A DNA stretch of 64,000 nt from Limonium bicolor (Eukaryota > Streptophyta > Magnoliopsida > Caryophyllales > Plumbaginaceae): positions 169,628,085 to 169,692,084 of the forward strand of contig CM041780.1 in assembly GCA_023374045.1 (NCBI GenBank), read 5' to 3'. The notes under the pieces were generated by a model. It saw nothing but the letters and a program-made list of their open reading frames with translations. It ran no database searches and was not told where the DNA came from. The position numbers and the translations under genes are program-made. Of this stretch, positions 47,031-58,030 are shown piece by piece. Numbering within the stretch: the stretch's first letter is position 1; every line of letters begins with the position of its first letter.

Positions 47031-47515
47031 ATGCACTAATCAAAGAATACATAGATTCTTGAGAGATAGACCTCGTAAACGGACAGAAGTCATATACTGA
47101 CATCCATAGGAGAGACCTCGAGTTCGCAGTAGGCGATCGAGTCTTCCTTAAGGGTTTCACCTACGAAGGAAATTTTAGATTAGGGAAGAAGGGCAAGCTT
47201 AACCCGAAGTATGTAGGACCGTACCTTATTACGGAGCGAGTGGGCCCATTAGCCTACATATTAGACTTATATGTTGCACGATGTGTACCACATAACTTAG
47301 AGCCCGAGACACTCGAGCTCGATCCTACAACTAGATATGAGGAGACCCCATTTCGCATTTTGGACTCCAACACTAGGGAGACAAGGAACAAGACCATTAG
47401 AATGGTCAGAGCTTTGTGGTAAACTCACAACATTGAAGAGGCGACATGGGAGTTAGAAGACTCCATGCGAGACAAGTATCCAACAATTTTCTTTTCGTTT
47501 TGTGTATACTTGTAG
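47031..47515 (+). pseudogene. pol: Integrase C-terminus and chromodomain-like tail of element D
   Basis: Homology starts near 47031 and is clear from RRDLEFAVGDRVFLKG (about 47112), through LNPKYVGPYLITERVGP, to YEETPFRILDSNTRETRNK. Then comes one stop (47420-47422) and IEEATWELEDSMRDKYP. This is the Tekay-type chromodomain end. The integrase catalytic core is absent. Why only this end of pol is kept is unclear; it may be needed in cis as RNA or may be chance. Confidence 0.85.
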
Positions 47516-47551
47516 GGGTACGTGGGCGTAACCCTTTTTAAGGGGGGTAGA
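47516..47551 (+). promoter_or_regulatory. Hairpin and second polypurine tract, element D
   Basis: Arm GGGTACG (47516-47522), loop TGGG, arm CGTA then a bulged A and CCC (47527-47534), then TTTTTAAGGGGGGTAG. Confidence 0.73.
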
Positions 47552-48139
47552 GCACCACATGCGACTTGCATATCTGCAGTCTATATTATTCTTGTGTATG
47601 GTTATTTGTGTTTGATTGTTTATTGCGCATGTGTGCAATTAATTTGATGGTTATGTCCTATGTGACATTTGGTTGGTTATTAGTATGTCCTATGTGACAT
47701 TTGGTGATTTATGATATGTCCTATGTGACACTTGAATGATTATTTGTGTGTTCTATGTAACACTTGAATGTTTATGAAGCACTTAATTATTTTACAGTAT
47801 ACTTATATTTATTCCTACAATCACACAAGAGATTCACTGCCAAGGGTTTACGCCTCTGCACTCTGTAGGACTGAGGATTTGGTATTGCACTTGTGCAGTG
47901 ATGACCGAGTGGGATAGCTAGGAAGTTGGAACATGTATGGTTTTACAGTATTCATTAAGTTATTATGCAGTGATATATTATTATCATGAATAAGGCATAT
48001 TTTTCTATAGGAATTATATACACTCAGAGTAGTGATGCAATATAGAGATGTCAATATAATATTGACACCCTGGAATGATAGGTATACAGGGAATAGATAT
48101 GGAACTTGATTCCTCACAACCATTTAAATTTAGAAATGA

Positions 48140-48173
48140 GACTTCGGGGCGAAGTCCTTTTAAGGGGGTAGAC
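48140..48173 (+). promoter_or_regulatory. 3' polypurine tract with upstream hairpin, element D
   Basis: Arm GACTTCG (48140-48146), loop GGG, arm CGAAGTC (48150-48156), then CTTTTAAGGGGGTAGAC to the LTR at 48174. Confidence 0.85.
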
Positions 48174-49934
48174 TGAAATACCCCAAATCAAATTAATACC
48201 TTAAAACTGTTAAATAATGAAGAATTGATCTTGGAATAAATCATTTAAGTTACGCATGATAATTTAGGCATGCAAATGTTACGTAATTAATATTACGTGT
48301 GCACATGCAAACTCATGCACGTAGACGCTTACGTAAAAATAGTCGTTTTACCGTAAACGCTAACGGGTGTAATTTTACAAACGTCGAACATACTCGTACA
48401 AAACGCTCATGTACGTTTATTAACAAGGATTAAACTCCTTACATAACGAGCTCGATAAAGAGAGCGACAACAAAGAAAGATTAATACAAACGTTTATACA
48501 ACTCATAAAACGACGACGTTCGCTCCACGAACGCTAATATAATGTCGTCTTCACGTACGTATGTAAACGCTTACGTACGAACATTAACGGGCATTAAACC
48601 CCTTACGAAACAAGCTCAACTAGGAGAGCGTCATCTAGGAAAAATATATACAAGCGTTTATACGACCCGGTACACAATAACGTTCACGAAAAAAAAAAAG
48701 TGAAAAATACTAACGAGCAACGTAAATATTTTACGATTGCCTGAGCATTTATAAATGCTAAAATAAATTGATATACACATTTAAGCAAGTAACAACTTAT
48801 GTTACATAATTTTAATACCTAATATATATATATGTATATATCATAAATACCTAATAAATGTTATATCAGTACATATAACACAAAGTATACAAGTTAAAAA
48901 TTGGTACCATATAAACCGGTTTTATATACCAATTTTTGGGACTTGTTATTTACACACTTTGACATAGTAAAATAATTAAGTACCTAATGTATCTACTCTA
49001 TACATGAGTATACAATATTAAGATAAGCATAAATCTACCTAAATCATCATATACTTACCGGTAATGAGTTTGAATCGGATAAAAAAAAACGTAGTACACA
49101 TCATATACCCACGTTGATTAGTTGTGTACGCATGATAAAAAAAAATCTGTATGACATACATGTCATAGCCAGATGTGTACCATACCTAATGTTACAGATA
49201 AAAAAAACGGTAACATATATCATATATACTACCGTACATGAATAATGAATAACAAAAAATGAAAATTTGTAGTAACATACTATATCAGTAACGATGGTCT
49301 TCCACCCATAACTATCAAAAAAGAAAAGGTATATAAGGGTACTAAACAAATTAACCGGTAATATATTTGCAGTAAACAAACAAAATCTGTAGCCGTCCTA
49401 TACTACTAAATATGCTAACTATTCCTACTTTACTAAAGTAAAGACTAGTACACTAGTAACATTATTAATTAAACAAGCTTATCATCCCACTCCTCTGATC
49501 ATTACCGCTCCACTTGCAGAGAATCTGCAAAACCACCGAATGTCACACATAAAACATAAGCTTCAGGATGATGTACTTATTATATAATAACTAAAGCAAT
49601 TAACCCAACTTTCTGGTACCGCAAATTAATAATATATATCATACGCTTTTATTAGCTTTCCATGGTGGGCCTGAAGGAAAAACAGAGACAAAATTTGCTA
49701 ATTCGCAGTCAATCTTCATCGCAACTGGAGAATCCTATCTCACGGACTGCAGTGGCTCAGTTGTTCCTACAATATTTTTCTATTCATAGGTATTTGTATA
49801 TACTTAAGAAGGAAAAGGAAAGAATAAACTTACTGTACTCCCACATGGCTACCGGCGGTGCATGTACACTAACAAAAAAATCTGAGACTTGTCCCTAGTA
49901 AAACCGGTGGTCCATATAACCATAGGACATAATT
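48174..49934 (+). repeat. 3' LTR of element D, first 1.76 kb
   Basis: Close copy of 37013-38745. It ends at 'cataggacataatt', where E starts; the 5' LTR continues with 'taattggcc'. Confidence 0.92.
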
Positions 49935-52900
49935 TGAAATACCCCTAAATTAATTTAAATTAATTTAGGGGATTTCTTTTATTAAAAATTAAATTATTAT
50001 ATGTAATTATGAATATTGAATTATTATGTGGAATTATGAAATTTACTTAGGGGTTTTCTCCTATTTAACCCTAATTATTATACATTATTATATAGTATTA
50101 TGAATTTAATAATAAGATTTATAAGTCAATAAATCTTGGGAAAATTATTAAACACTCCAAATATATTATAAAAATTTTAGGAAGTGTTGGAACATTGTTT
50201 GGAAATATAAAAGTCAATATAAAATTCTAGAAACCTTAAAGCTTATTAAGCCTTGCTAGAGTTGACTTTTTGAGAATGGTCAAACCAGGCCATGAAACCT
50301 ATACCAAAAAATAGGTTATGAAAAACCATGAAGATCGATAAAAAGAACGTCAAAAACGGATCATCCTAGCCAAAGTTATGCTAGTTTGAAGTTTAGAGCC
50401 AAAATTTCATAAACTGCCACGTGTCAGCCTCTCGTGCGCCCCAACACTTAGTCGGTTCTATCTCCTAGTTTTTCTCTAACAACCACCCGATTTTTGACCT
50501 AACTTGTGACGGCTATATCTCTCTCATTACTTCGAATTTTTCAGTGCCGTCTTCACCACTCTCTTCTCCTTAATTCCCTCTTTACAATCATAACTCATAC
50601 AAACCCTAACTCCATCTACATCAACGGGAAAATCGTTCTCAAGTTGGCACCTTTCACAGTCGTAACCCAGATTTCCAATTCCTTTCGAATTCAGGTAAAT
50701 TCGTCTAGCCATAAATCCTTCGTTTCTCAACCAAATTTTGATTTCTTTAGCTTGTTGTGTAGATCTCTAACCCGTCTACAATTCTTATGTTTATGCCCAA
50801 GCCTGAATCATAACCGTTTGGAAGTTATAGTCGCTCAAAGTTCCGGATTTTTCAGCACATAAAATCATACCGGAAACAGAGAGGTAAACTCGTAACTTTC
50901 GGGTCAATTTTCTTTCTGTATAATGCGAGTTAGGATTAGTTCTAGTTATCAATGTGTAGATCTAAGTTTCATCTTTCTACTGAGCCCAAAAACAAAGCCT
51001 AACTCGATCTGTGCAATAACTTATAGATCCTCGAAGGTTGCTTCCCGAACTGGTCGAAAGTTCAAGTTTTTCCAGAAAAACGATTTCGAATCGCTTCGAT
51101 TCGGGCAATTCCGGTGAGTTTCCGATCAATTGCTCCGATAATGTTGTTGGTAGTGTTGATTCCGACTTAACCCATGTTTCAATTGTGTCAATTACGCTCT
51201 AGATTAGGGGAATTTGGCGAATTTATATCCGAATCGTACTCTGAAACTAGTTTAAACCCTAACGTTCGAATTGAGTACGAAACTGGGTGAACTCTGCATT
51301 AAAATTGGGGAAATTAGCATCATTGGAACCGAAATTGTATTACGAATCCATAGAAACAAGAATCACGTGATTTCGTTCTGTAGATTGTGAGGAATTGTCG
51401 AATTAGTACTCGGTTGGATAACAGAGGTCGCTGATGAACTCGGTGCACAGGAGCCGTTCGATCTCGGTTTAAGAGATTGGACGGCCGAGATTAAAACGTT
51501 CCAGAATAAGTTTATAAAGGTTTTTATAAATTTCAGTAAATAACCCTAACTTGTTGCATTAATTTAAATACCTTCCCGAATGTATTTTGACTTGAAATTT
51601 TGACCATAGATTCCTTATTTTATGTAGTTTATTTTGATGTAAATTATTAAGGTTTTGGAGTTTTAAACATAAGTTATGATTTTTACAAGTTACGGGTTTT
51701 CTGGAATTATTTGGCTAAATTAAAAAGATATTTTATGAAATAAAAATTTTAATATGTCTAAAATGTTATAGTTACTGTATATTAAATTTGGGAATTTTTG
51801 GGCAACGGGGTAAAGGGTTTTAAAAATTGTGTTTATGAGTTTTTCATGAGAATAACCTATAATATAAAGTTTTTAATGTAATCAAAATTAAAGTAAGGTT
51901 TGTTAATTACTTTAAGCTGGGGAAAAAAAAGGGAACTAAATTAACATTTTATAACAGTAAGTTTAAAATGTTTTTGTATTAGCTTCTAAGAGGAGTGAAA
52001 TTATTACATATATGTATTTACTACTTGAGTAGGAACTTATAAAATTAAGTAATTTATTATCCTACATATTATTTACTATATTATATGGGGATTAATATTT
52101 TAAATAAACTAAGGAACAAATATATTAAATTACTTAATACACATTAAAAAAAAAAGGCATTAAGAAGTAATTTAAAGTAAATCAGGGAATTTATTTAAAG
52201 TACCACTCATAATAACTAAACTTTATAAGATCTAGAACCTTAAGATATGGTAAAGGAAATACTTTATGAAATATACTTAGAATAAAGTTTAAGGTTGTAT
52301 TAATAAGATAGTTAAATATGGTGAATTACATAGGGGTAATGTTTAGTAATGTCTAATACGGGTTACTTATATCTAAATAAATCAAGGAAACACATCATGT
52401 TAAAACTTTAAGTCAGTTGTGTTAAGCCTATAAGTTATTGGACATTAATAAATACAATAAAATTTCCTAAAAATGCTATGGAAATTTAATACATAAAGAA
52501 TATATATATATAATAAATATAACATTTACATAAATACATTAACATGGTTGAGGGAAAAATAATCCTTGTGACAGTTATAATAAGTTGGTATATATATAAA
52601 CCTTAGGTTTTAGTCAGTGAGTGATTAAATAATCACTATTAATTTAAGAGTTATTACAAACATAACGTAACACTGTCTTGGGCTAACCTACTAAGCCCAG
52701 GTCTATGAACTCCAAAAGCCCACTTTAACAATCCAAAGAGAGTTTGGGCCACTCTCAGGAATAAATCCTAAATTATTCCAAACTAAACGAGATGGGCCTA
52801 ACAACGGATTTAGTTAACAAGTCAAGCCCAAACCTTTGTAAAAGAATAATGGTAAACTTAGAACTATTAATCAGTAAGTGAAGAAGGTTGTTAAGTTTGT

Positions 52901-54094
52901 AAGTCCCTTAACTAATCGACGTTTGGAACACATTAATTATAGGTTACTGTTGGGGAATCACTTTTACGAGTTAGTTATTGTGCTTCACGTACCAGGTACG
53001 ATTTCTCGTACTCCGATATTTTTGATGATTGACTTGTGGAGTGTTTTGGAAAACGCTAACTGACTTTAAGAAGAATTTCTAAAGGAATTGGTTGTGTGAC
53101 TAACTCAGCTTGTGTGACTAACTGAGCCTTGAGCATGAAATTTACATGGGTAATGGTTTCTTCTACTTGGTTGCCCGTTAGACATTGGCTGCTTAGGGTT
53201 TACGCTTCTGCACTCTGTAGGACTGAGTGTTTTGGTATTGCTCTGGGTGGTTGGTGATCTAGCGGGATTTTTGGAAAAGGTCAATCTTGGAAATCTTTCT
53301 TTCGACGTGCGCGCGTCTTTAATGGTAACAGTAGGGGGCTGTATATCCCTCGCCCATAGGGGCATTGATAATTGACAGTGAGGGGCTGTATATCCCCTGT
53401 CCTTAGTGGACGTGATGAACAGTGAGGGGCTGTATATCCCCTGTCCTTAGTGGACGTGATTGGCGGTGGGGGCCATCTCTCCCAGTTAAATTATTCCACT
53501 CTTGAGTTCTTGATTCTTGGATCTATTTTATCATTCCTAGTCCTATGTGACTATCTGAGGTCTTTTACTCCTAACGGGAATGGGTTTAACTAAGGAAATG
53601 GATGTTCACTAACACATGATGTGATTTTGTTCCACTAACTTTATCTTTCAGTTATTAAACTTTATTCTTATCTTAGTATCTTGATTTGGTGATTGTGAAA
53701 TGCTTTATTTCTCTGAGTGTTTTAAGTGTTTGTTTTCAAGTTATTATTTATTTAAGAATTGTATTTTAAGTTGTTTTTGGAGGATCGTACCAGTTCCATT
53801 CCAGGGAACTGACCCGCCCCTTTCGGGGTGGGCTGCTTGGTTTTATCTTGCAGGTACGTGTTATCTTACAGGTGGCCACGAAGAGAAAGAGTGATTGGGA
53901 TGGGATTAGGCTTGGAGAGTTTATATGTTTATTACTGCTTATTTTTGTTAAGTTTTCTCGTGGTTCAGACCGTGACTTTTGTAATCATTAAGTTGTAAAT
54001 TGGTGAGGTTTGGTGCCGGGTGTTTGGAACCCGATGATCTGTACGCCTTTAGTATTTTATTTCCGCTATAAATATGTTAAATAGGGGCGTTATA
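49935..54094 (+). repeat. 5' LTR of element E (4.16 kb)
   Basis: Starts tgaaatacccctaaatt with an immediate inverted repeat (aaattaatttaaattaattt). It ends ggggcgttata, diverged from the ggggtgttaca end seen in A, C and D. Differences from the 3' LTR (60571 onward) are mainly 1-4-base indels. Frames such as 50506-50862 have no homology I recognise. Confidence 0.92.
53330..53480. repeat. Three 44-47-bp tandem repeats in LTR E
   Basis: Units near 53330, 53376 and 53420 carry GGGGCTGTATATCCCC (first unit diverged), followed by gtccttagtggac. Related to the six units of element C at 34915-35170. The 3' LTR reaches only the first unit before the window ends. Confidence 0.85.
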
Positions 54095-54099
54095 GAAAT

Positions 54100-54126
54100 T
54101 GGTATCAGAGCGTAGTTACGCTCTGA
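54100..54126 (+). promoter_or_regulatory. Primer-binding site (tRNA-iMet) inside a hairpin, element E
   Basis: TGGTATCAGAGC at 54100-54111. Arm TCAGAGCGTA (54105-54114), GT, arm TACGCTCTGA (54117-54126). Confidence 0.9.
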
Positions 54127-54364
54127 ACCCGAGAAAAACAAGCCGAGTGAAATACTTAGATTATAGGTGCACTTAAAACTGGGGAACTGGGGTAGAATTG
54201 GGAAGTGAGAATTCCAGAAAGGCGCGTGACTCTACCCCATACTTACTATTATGTTTTACTTCATGTACATACGAACCGTCCTTAGGACGTTATAAATGTT
54301 AATACATAGATAGCTAGACTTTACGATACGACTTCTGAGTAACAACAACCGTCATACCAGCTAG

Positions 54365-55009
54365 ATGTCTCGAAGAGGTAGAGGAGGAGGAGCGGGATCC
54401 TCAGGAGGTTTGGGACCCGACGCTGTCACCCCGGAGGTCATAGCACAGATAGTGACAGCTGCATTGGCCCAGCAGCAGGCTCAGATCCCACAGCCACCAC
54501 CACCACCACCACCACCGAATGGTCCCCGGGAGTTCAACTGGCTGAAGGCGGTTAACGACCTTCGTCCTCCCATCTATGAAGGCCAGCCAGAGCCGAGGAC
54601 GTTGGAGAAGTATATAGACGAGATGCAGAAGGCCTTCACCTCTCTGCATGTTCCAGTGAACCGTCAGGTGGACATAGCGGCCTACTTTCTTCAGGGACCC
54701 GCGCACCGATGGTGGCAGACTGCTAGAGCCGAGCTGACGGCCCAGGCGAACTTTGACTTCCAGGCATTCCTAGTGGCCCTGAGAGCCAAATTCTATCCAT
54801 CCTATCTACAGAAGAGGATGAGGAGTGAGTTCGAGCAACTGAAGCAAGGGAGTCTCTCTGTTGCTGAGTACTACAACAAGTTTATTGAGTTACTTGCTGT
54901 TATCGGGGAGGGAGCTTATGCCCCAAGATATCTGGTGGACAAATTCCATACCGGCCTGAATTTCAAGATCATGACTATGATCGGTTCCACCAGAGGGATG
55001 ACCCTACAG
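54365..55009 (+). CDS. gag: Gag exon 1 of element E (matrix/capsid)
   Basis: ATG at 54365 opens MSRRGRGGG, a glycine/arginine N-terminus. A run of eight prolines lies near residues 43-50. The capsid region runs from NWLKAVNDLRPPIYEGQ through VDIAAYFLQGPAHRWWQ and FLVALRAKFYPSYLQKRMRSEFEQLKQG to SVAEYYNKFIELL. The frame is open for 215 codons up to TLQ, where a GTATGG donor follows; reading on gives a stop after five codons. It forms the particle shell. This is the best-preserved gag in the window. Confidence 0.92.
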
Positions 55010-55076
55010 GTATGGAATATGATTTAAAATTTCTGGTACGCAAAGGTTTCCCCACTAACACATCTTGCAACGACAG
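55010..55076 (+). other. Intron 1 of element E (67 bp, phase 0)
   Basis: GTATGG donor, CGACAG acceptor, branch-point-like CACTAAC near 55052. Same position and phase as in A. Confidence 0.78.
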
Positions 55077-55284
55077 GAACTAGCTGATGATGCGAACGAT
55101 TGTGAGACCACCATTGCCTATCAGGACTCTGTGCTAGGCAAGAGGAGAAATGACAATGGAGGAAATGGGAGAGGACCCCCTCAGACTCAGGAAAGGAGGG
55201 GAAAGTTTTTCAAGGGAGGAAACGAGAAAGCCATTGTCTCCTATCATGCTGATGCTGAGCCACTCCGCTCTCAGCCATTTCAGG
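55077..55284 (+). CDS. gag: Gag exon 2 of element E (linker)
   Basis: ELADDANDCETT, then a basic Gly/Asn-rich stretch (GKRRNDNGGNGRG) and AEPLRSQPFQ. Ends in phase 1 at GTAAGA. Open throughout. Confidence 0.85.
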
Positions 55285-55353
55285 GTAAGATAAATTAGAA
55301 ACCCTAAAGTGATTACATCTTGTTATCAATTACTAACCTTGAGACTGAAACAG
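55285..55353 (+). other. Intron 2 of element E (69 bp, phase 1)
   Basis: GTAAGA donor, GAAACAG acceptor and a near-ideal branch point TTACTAACC at 55330-55338. It splits a Gly codon as in A; absent in D. Confidence 0.83.
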
Positions 55354-55743
55354 GGAACCAGCTTGCGAGAAAGTTCTTCTGCAAATGGTGCAAGAAGGAC
55401 CACCCGGGCAAGGATTGTAAGGGCAACCTGGTGGATTGCCACCACTGCGGTAGGAAGGGGCACAGATCGTTCGAGTGTTTCCTGAACCCGGATTCCAGGA
55501 ACTATAAGCCACGCACTTGGACCACTGCTAGAGCCCCAGTTGCTACTACCCCTGGAGGAGGTCGGGGTAGCACAGGAGGTGCTGGACCATCTACCGGTCG
55601 CCCTGCCCAGAGTCATCCACCGAGGCCGGGACAGAACTATCCCCAGAGGCCGGGACAGAACTATCCCCAGAGGCCGGGCAAGGCACCGATCCTCAACCTA
55701 GTAGACCGTGTCGAGGCAGCCAGTGATGACCCGAGCCCACCTG
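55354..55743 (+). CDS. gag: Gag exon 3 of element E: nucleocapsid and Pro-rich linker
   Basis: Two zinc knuckles: CKWCKKDHPGKDC with short spacing C-X2-C-X3-H-X4-C, then canonical CHHCGRKGHRSFEC. A Gly/Ala/Pro-rich linker follows, with three tandem copies of an eight-residue unit close to NYPQRPGQ (about 55620-55685), then APILNLVDRVE before the intron. The first knuckle's odd spacing is shared with A, so it is a fixed trait of the family. The knuckles bind RNA. Confidence 0.92.
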
Positions 55744-55929
55744 GTGAGGACTACTTCCCTCACGAAGAGGCTTAGACTTTTACTTTCTTTACATTTCATT
55801 GACTAGTTTTTCTTTTCATTGTCAATGTAAAAAGGGATGAACTATAAACCCTTCATTTTATTCCATTACGGACCTTTCAATTCCATTTGTGAACCATGAC
55901 TTATTTATTTAATGACAATTGTTCCTCAG
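55744..55929 (+). other. Intron 3 of element E (186 bp, phase 1)
   Basis: GTGAGG donor at 55744, TTCCTCAG acceptor ending 55929 after a T-rich stretch. Splicing joins S-P-P to A-F-D-I-C-F. Position and phase match A (7908-8039). An ATG inside the intron (55896) opens into the AlkB exon but probably is not the natural start. Confidence 0.77.
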
Positions 55930-56643
55930 CTTTCGATATTTGCTTTCCTATTTTGCCCTATACCACACCCAATATCCCTTTTGAAGCCAAACCACACCCA
56001 CCAGAGAAGTGTGAGGTCTTGAGACCTGGGATGATCTTACTACGAGAGTACCTGACCCCGGCAGTCCAGTATGCATTGATCCTCAAGATCAGGGAGTTAG
56101 GTGTGAAGGAAGGAAATTTTTACACCCCTACCTTCAAGAACGGTTCGACCATGAAGGTGAAGATCATGTGCCTAGGCAAGAAGTGGAACCACACCACCAA
56201 GACCTATGAAGAAGTGGAGGTGCCACCAATCCCGGAGGAACTGCAGACCATCATTAGAGCTGCAGTTAAGGCAGCACAAGAATTGGAGGATGAGCCCGTC
56301 CCAGACCTAACCTCAGACGTCTGCATCATCAATTTTTATAGGAAAGAAGGTAAGCTAGGGTTGCATCAAGATAAGGATGAATCCCTAGAATCCATCACCA
56401 AAGGAGTTCCAGTGGTTTCCATATCCCTTGGAGATGACGCGGAGTTCCTATTTGGTGACCAGAAGAGGATGGACCTTTCCACCAAGATCCTCCTGAAGTC
56501 AGGTGATGTACTGATCTTTGGTGGGGCAGCTAGACTCATCTACCATGGAGTGAAGAGAATCAAGCCCAACACAGCCCCCACATCCGTTATTAACCAGACT
56601 CACCTGAAACTGGCAGATTAACCTGACCTTTAGACAGATCTAG
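55930..56643 (+). CDS. AlkB-type Fe(II)/2-oxoglutarate dioxygenase domain in element E
   Basis: Open from the intron-3 acceptor to 56618. Leader FDICFPILPY, then RPGMILLREYLTPAVQ, KVKIMCLGKKWNH and VCIINFYRKEGK, with the HxD ligands in LGLHQDKDE near 56360. It continues with VVSISLGDDAEFLFGDQKR, then GDVLIFGGAARLIYHGV holding the distal His near 56554. The last dozen codons are shifted by small indels near 56600-56625; the bases coding the N-L-T-F-R-Q ending are still present just past the break, followed by a stop at 56641-56643. The protein is clearly diverged from A's yet keeps every visible catalytic residue, which argues for selection. Function as for A: removal of methyl groups from nucleic acid, substrate unknown. 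It lies between nucleocapsid and protease. Confidence 0.9.
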
Positions 56644-56737
56644 CTTTGTACTTTACAATTTCAGCCTTGTAATCATTAAACTGCTCATGAAGCTTTCAAT
56701 AAGAATGAGAATTCTAAGGAATTATTTCTTTATGTAG
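56644..56737 (+). other. Non-coding gap before protease in element E (possible intron 4)
   Basis: An acceptor, TATGTAG ending 56737 after a T-rich stretch, gives the same phase 1 entry as in A. I see no good GT donor where A has GTTAGT; the nearest GT is in 'tttgtactt' at about 56648. The donor may be lost, or altered by the nearby indels. Confidence 0.4.
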
Positions 56738-56812
56738 GAGCTGGAAATTTAGAGGTCAGGCTGAATGTGTTGGACCAGGCTCAAGCAAAGAGCAATGGAA
56801 CGGTCATCACAG
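56738..56812 (+). CDS. pol: Short exon of element E before protease
   Basis: About 25 codons, AGNLEVRLNVLDQAQAKSNG then TVIT, equivalent to [20 protein letters not shown] in A. A linker between AlkB and protease. Ends in phase 1 at GTATAC. Confidence 0.68.
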
Positions 56813-56889
56813 GTATACCAATTAACCTTGAACAACTGCCTGGAAAGAGTTATTAGAAACCTTAGAACTTAATCCTCAATAATTGGCAG
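56813..56889 (+). other. Intron 5 of element E (77 bp, phase 1), absent from element A
   Basis: GTATAC donor at 56813 and TTGGCAG acceptor ending 56889, with stops inside. Removing it joins T-V-I-T-G to T-F-Q-I-N-G, which lines up with [11 protein letters not shown] read without a break at 9001-9030 in A. Confidence 0.75.
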
Positions 56890-58030
56890 GCACATTCCAA
56901 ATTAATGGAGTGGAGGCCACCGTCTGTTTGATTCTGGAGCCTCCCACTCCTTCATATCCCAAGCTTTCATAAGATAAATGCCCCCACAGAGGATATCCAT
57001 GATTGCTCAGTTTTGTTGCCATCCAAGGAGTTGATCAAATGCAGCAAACAGTGCAAGAATCTGAGCATGCACATCAAGGGAGCAGACTTCTCTGATGCTA
57101 TTGTCTTCCCTGGCATGGGATTTGATAATGTGGGCATGGACACGCTACAGCGGTACAGAGGTAGACTACACTGCGCAGAGCATCGTCTCCTCTTGAAGTC
57201 AGCCACAGGGATCACAGTATCATACCGAATGCAGCCTAAGCAGCCGACTGTGAAGGTTGTATCGCATTATCCCTGATGAAGGAAGTGTCCAAGGGCGCTA
57301 CTGCCTACTACTGTTATGCCCAGGATCTGAGGACGGATCCGAAGTTCAGGAGCGACGTTCCCATTGTGTCGGAGTACCCCGACGTTTTTCCAGAGGAGCT
57401 ACCTGGACTACCACCGCTGAGAGAGGTGAATTCAACATCGACCTCGTACCGGGCACGGGACCGATTGCTAAGGCTCCCTACCGGATGGGCCCTGCGAGAT
57501 GGTCGAGTTAAAGAAGCAGTTGCAGGAGCTACTGGATAAGGGTTTCATTAGACCCAGTGTCTCACCTTGGGGCGCTCCTGTGCTGTTCGTCAAGAAGAAG
57601 GACGGGAGCATGAGACTGTGTATAGATTACAGAGAGTTGAACAATGTCACGATCAAAAACAAGTACCCACTGCCCAGGATCGATGACTTGTTCGACCAGC
57701 TGAGGGGAGCAAGGGTGTTCTCTAAGATTGATCTGCGATCCGGATATCACCAGATAGCTGTAGCTGAGCCAGACATTGAGAAGACAGCCTTCCGGACCAG
57801 ATACGGCCACTATGAGTTCACAGTGATGCCGTTTGGACTGACCAATGCACCGGCGAGATTTATGGACTTGATGCAGAGAGTCTTCCAAGCCCAGCTGGAT
57901 AAGTCGGTAGTCGTATTATAGACGACATTCTAGTTCTCCAAGAGCAAGGAGGAACATGAGCAGCATTTGAGGACAGTCTTGGAGACGCTGAGGGAGAAAC
58001 AGTTATATGCCAAGTTCAGCAAGTGTGAAT
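56890..58030 (+). pseudogene. pol: Protease and reverse transcriptase of element E, several single-base breaks
   Basis: The protease active-site region begins near 56920, with a break just before it and another near 56975. [17 protein letters not shown] follows near 57155. RT: the N-terminal part is split by breaks near 57270, 57428 and 57493; 57499-57921 is open with [32 protein letters not shown] and [17 protein letters not shown]. The frame breaks again at the catalytic aspartate motif (about 57917-57935), and the rest ([15 protein letters not shown]) continues in another frame. Each break looks like a missing base, and the domains are otherwise very well preserved. Confidence 0.92.

Larger units (their letters stand above)
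37013..49934 (+). mobile_element. Element D: non-autonomous derivative (gag and integrase tail only; 3' LTR incomplete here)
   Basis: 5' LTR 37013-42737, interior 42738-48173, 3' LTR from 48174, interrupted at 49934 by element E. The interior has a primer site, a damaged gag, about 3 kb with no coding homology, the integrase C-terminus with chromodomain tail, and both hairpin/polypurine modules. Protease, AlkB, RT, RNase H and the integrase core are missing, so D needs a helper. D lies in C's 3' LTR. Confidence 0.88.

Noticed and set aside
50506..50862. 118-residue frame in LTR E as a gene
   Set aside because: The matching region of the 3' LTR (61130 on) breaks the frame with small indels, and no domain is recognisable.
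55896..55929. Independent start codon for the AlkB protein in E
   Set aside because: The ATG lies within the inferred intron 3, the homologous place in A has no such frame, and the domain reads on from gag when spliced.
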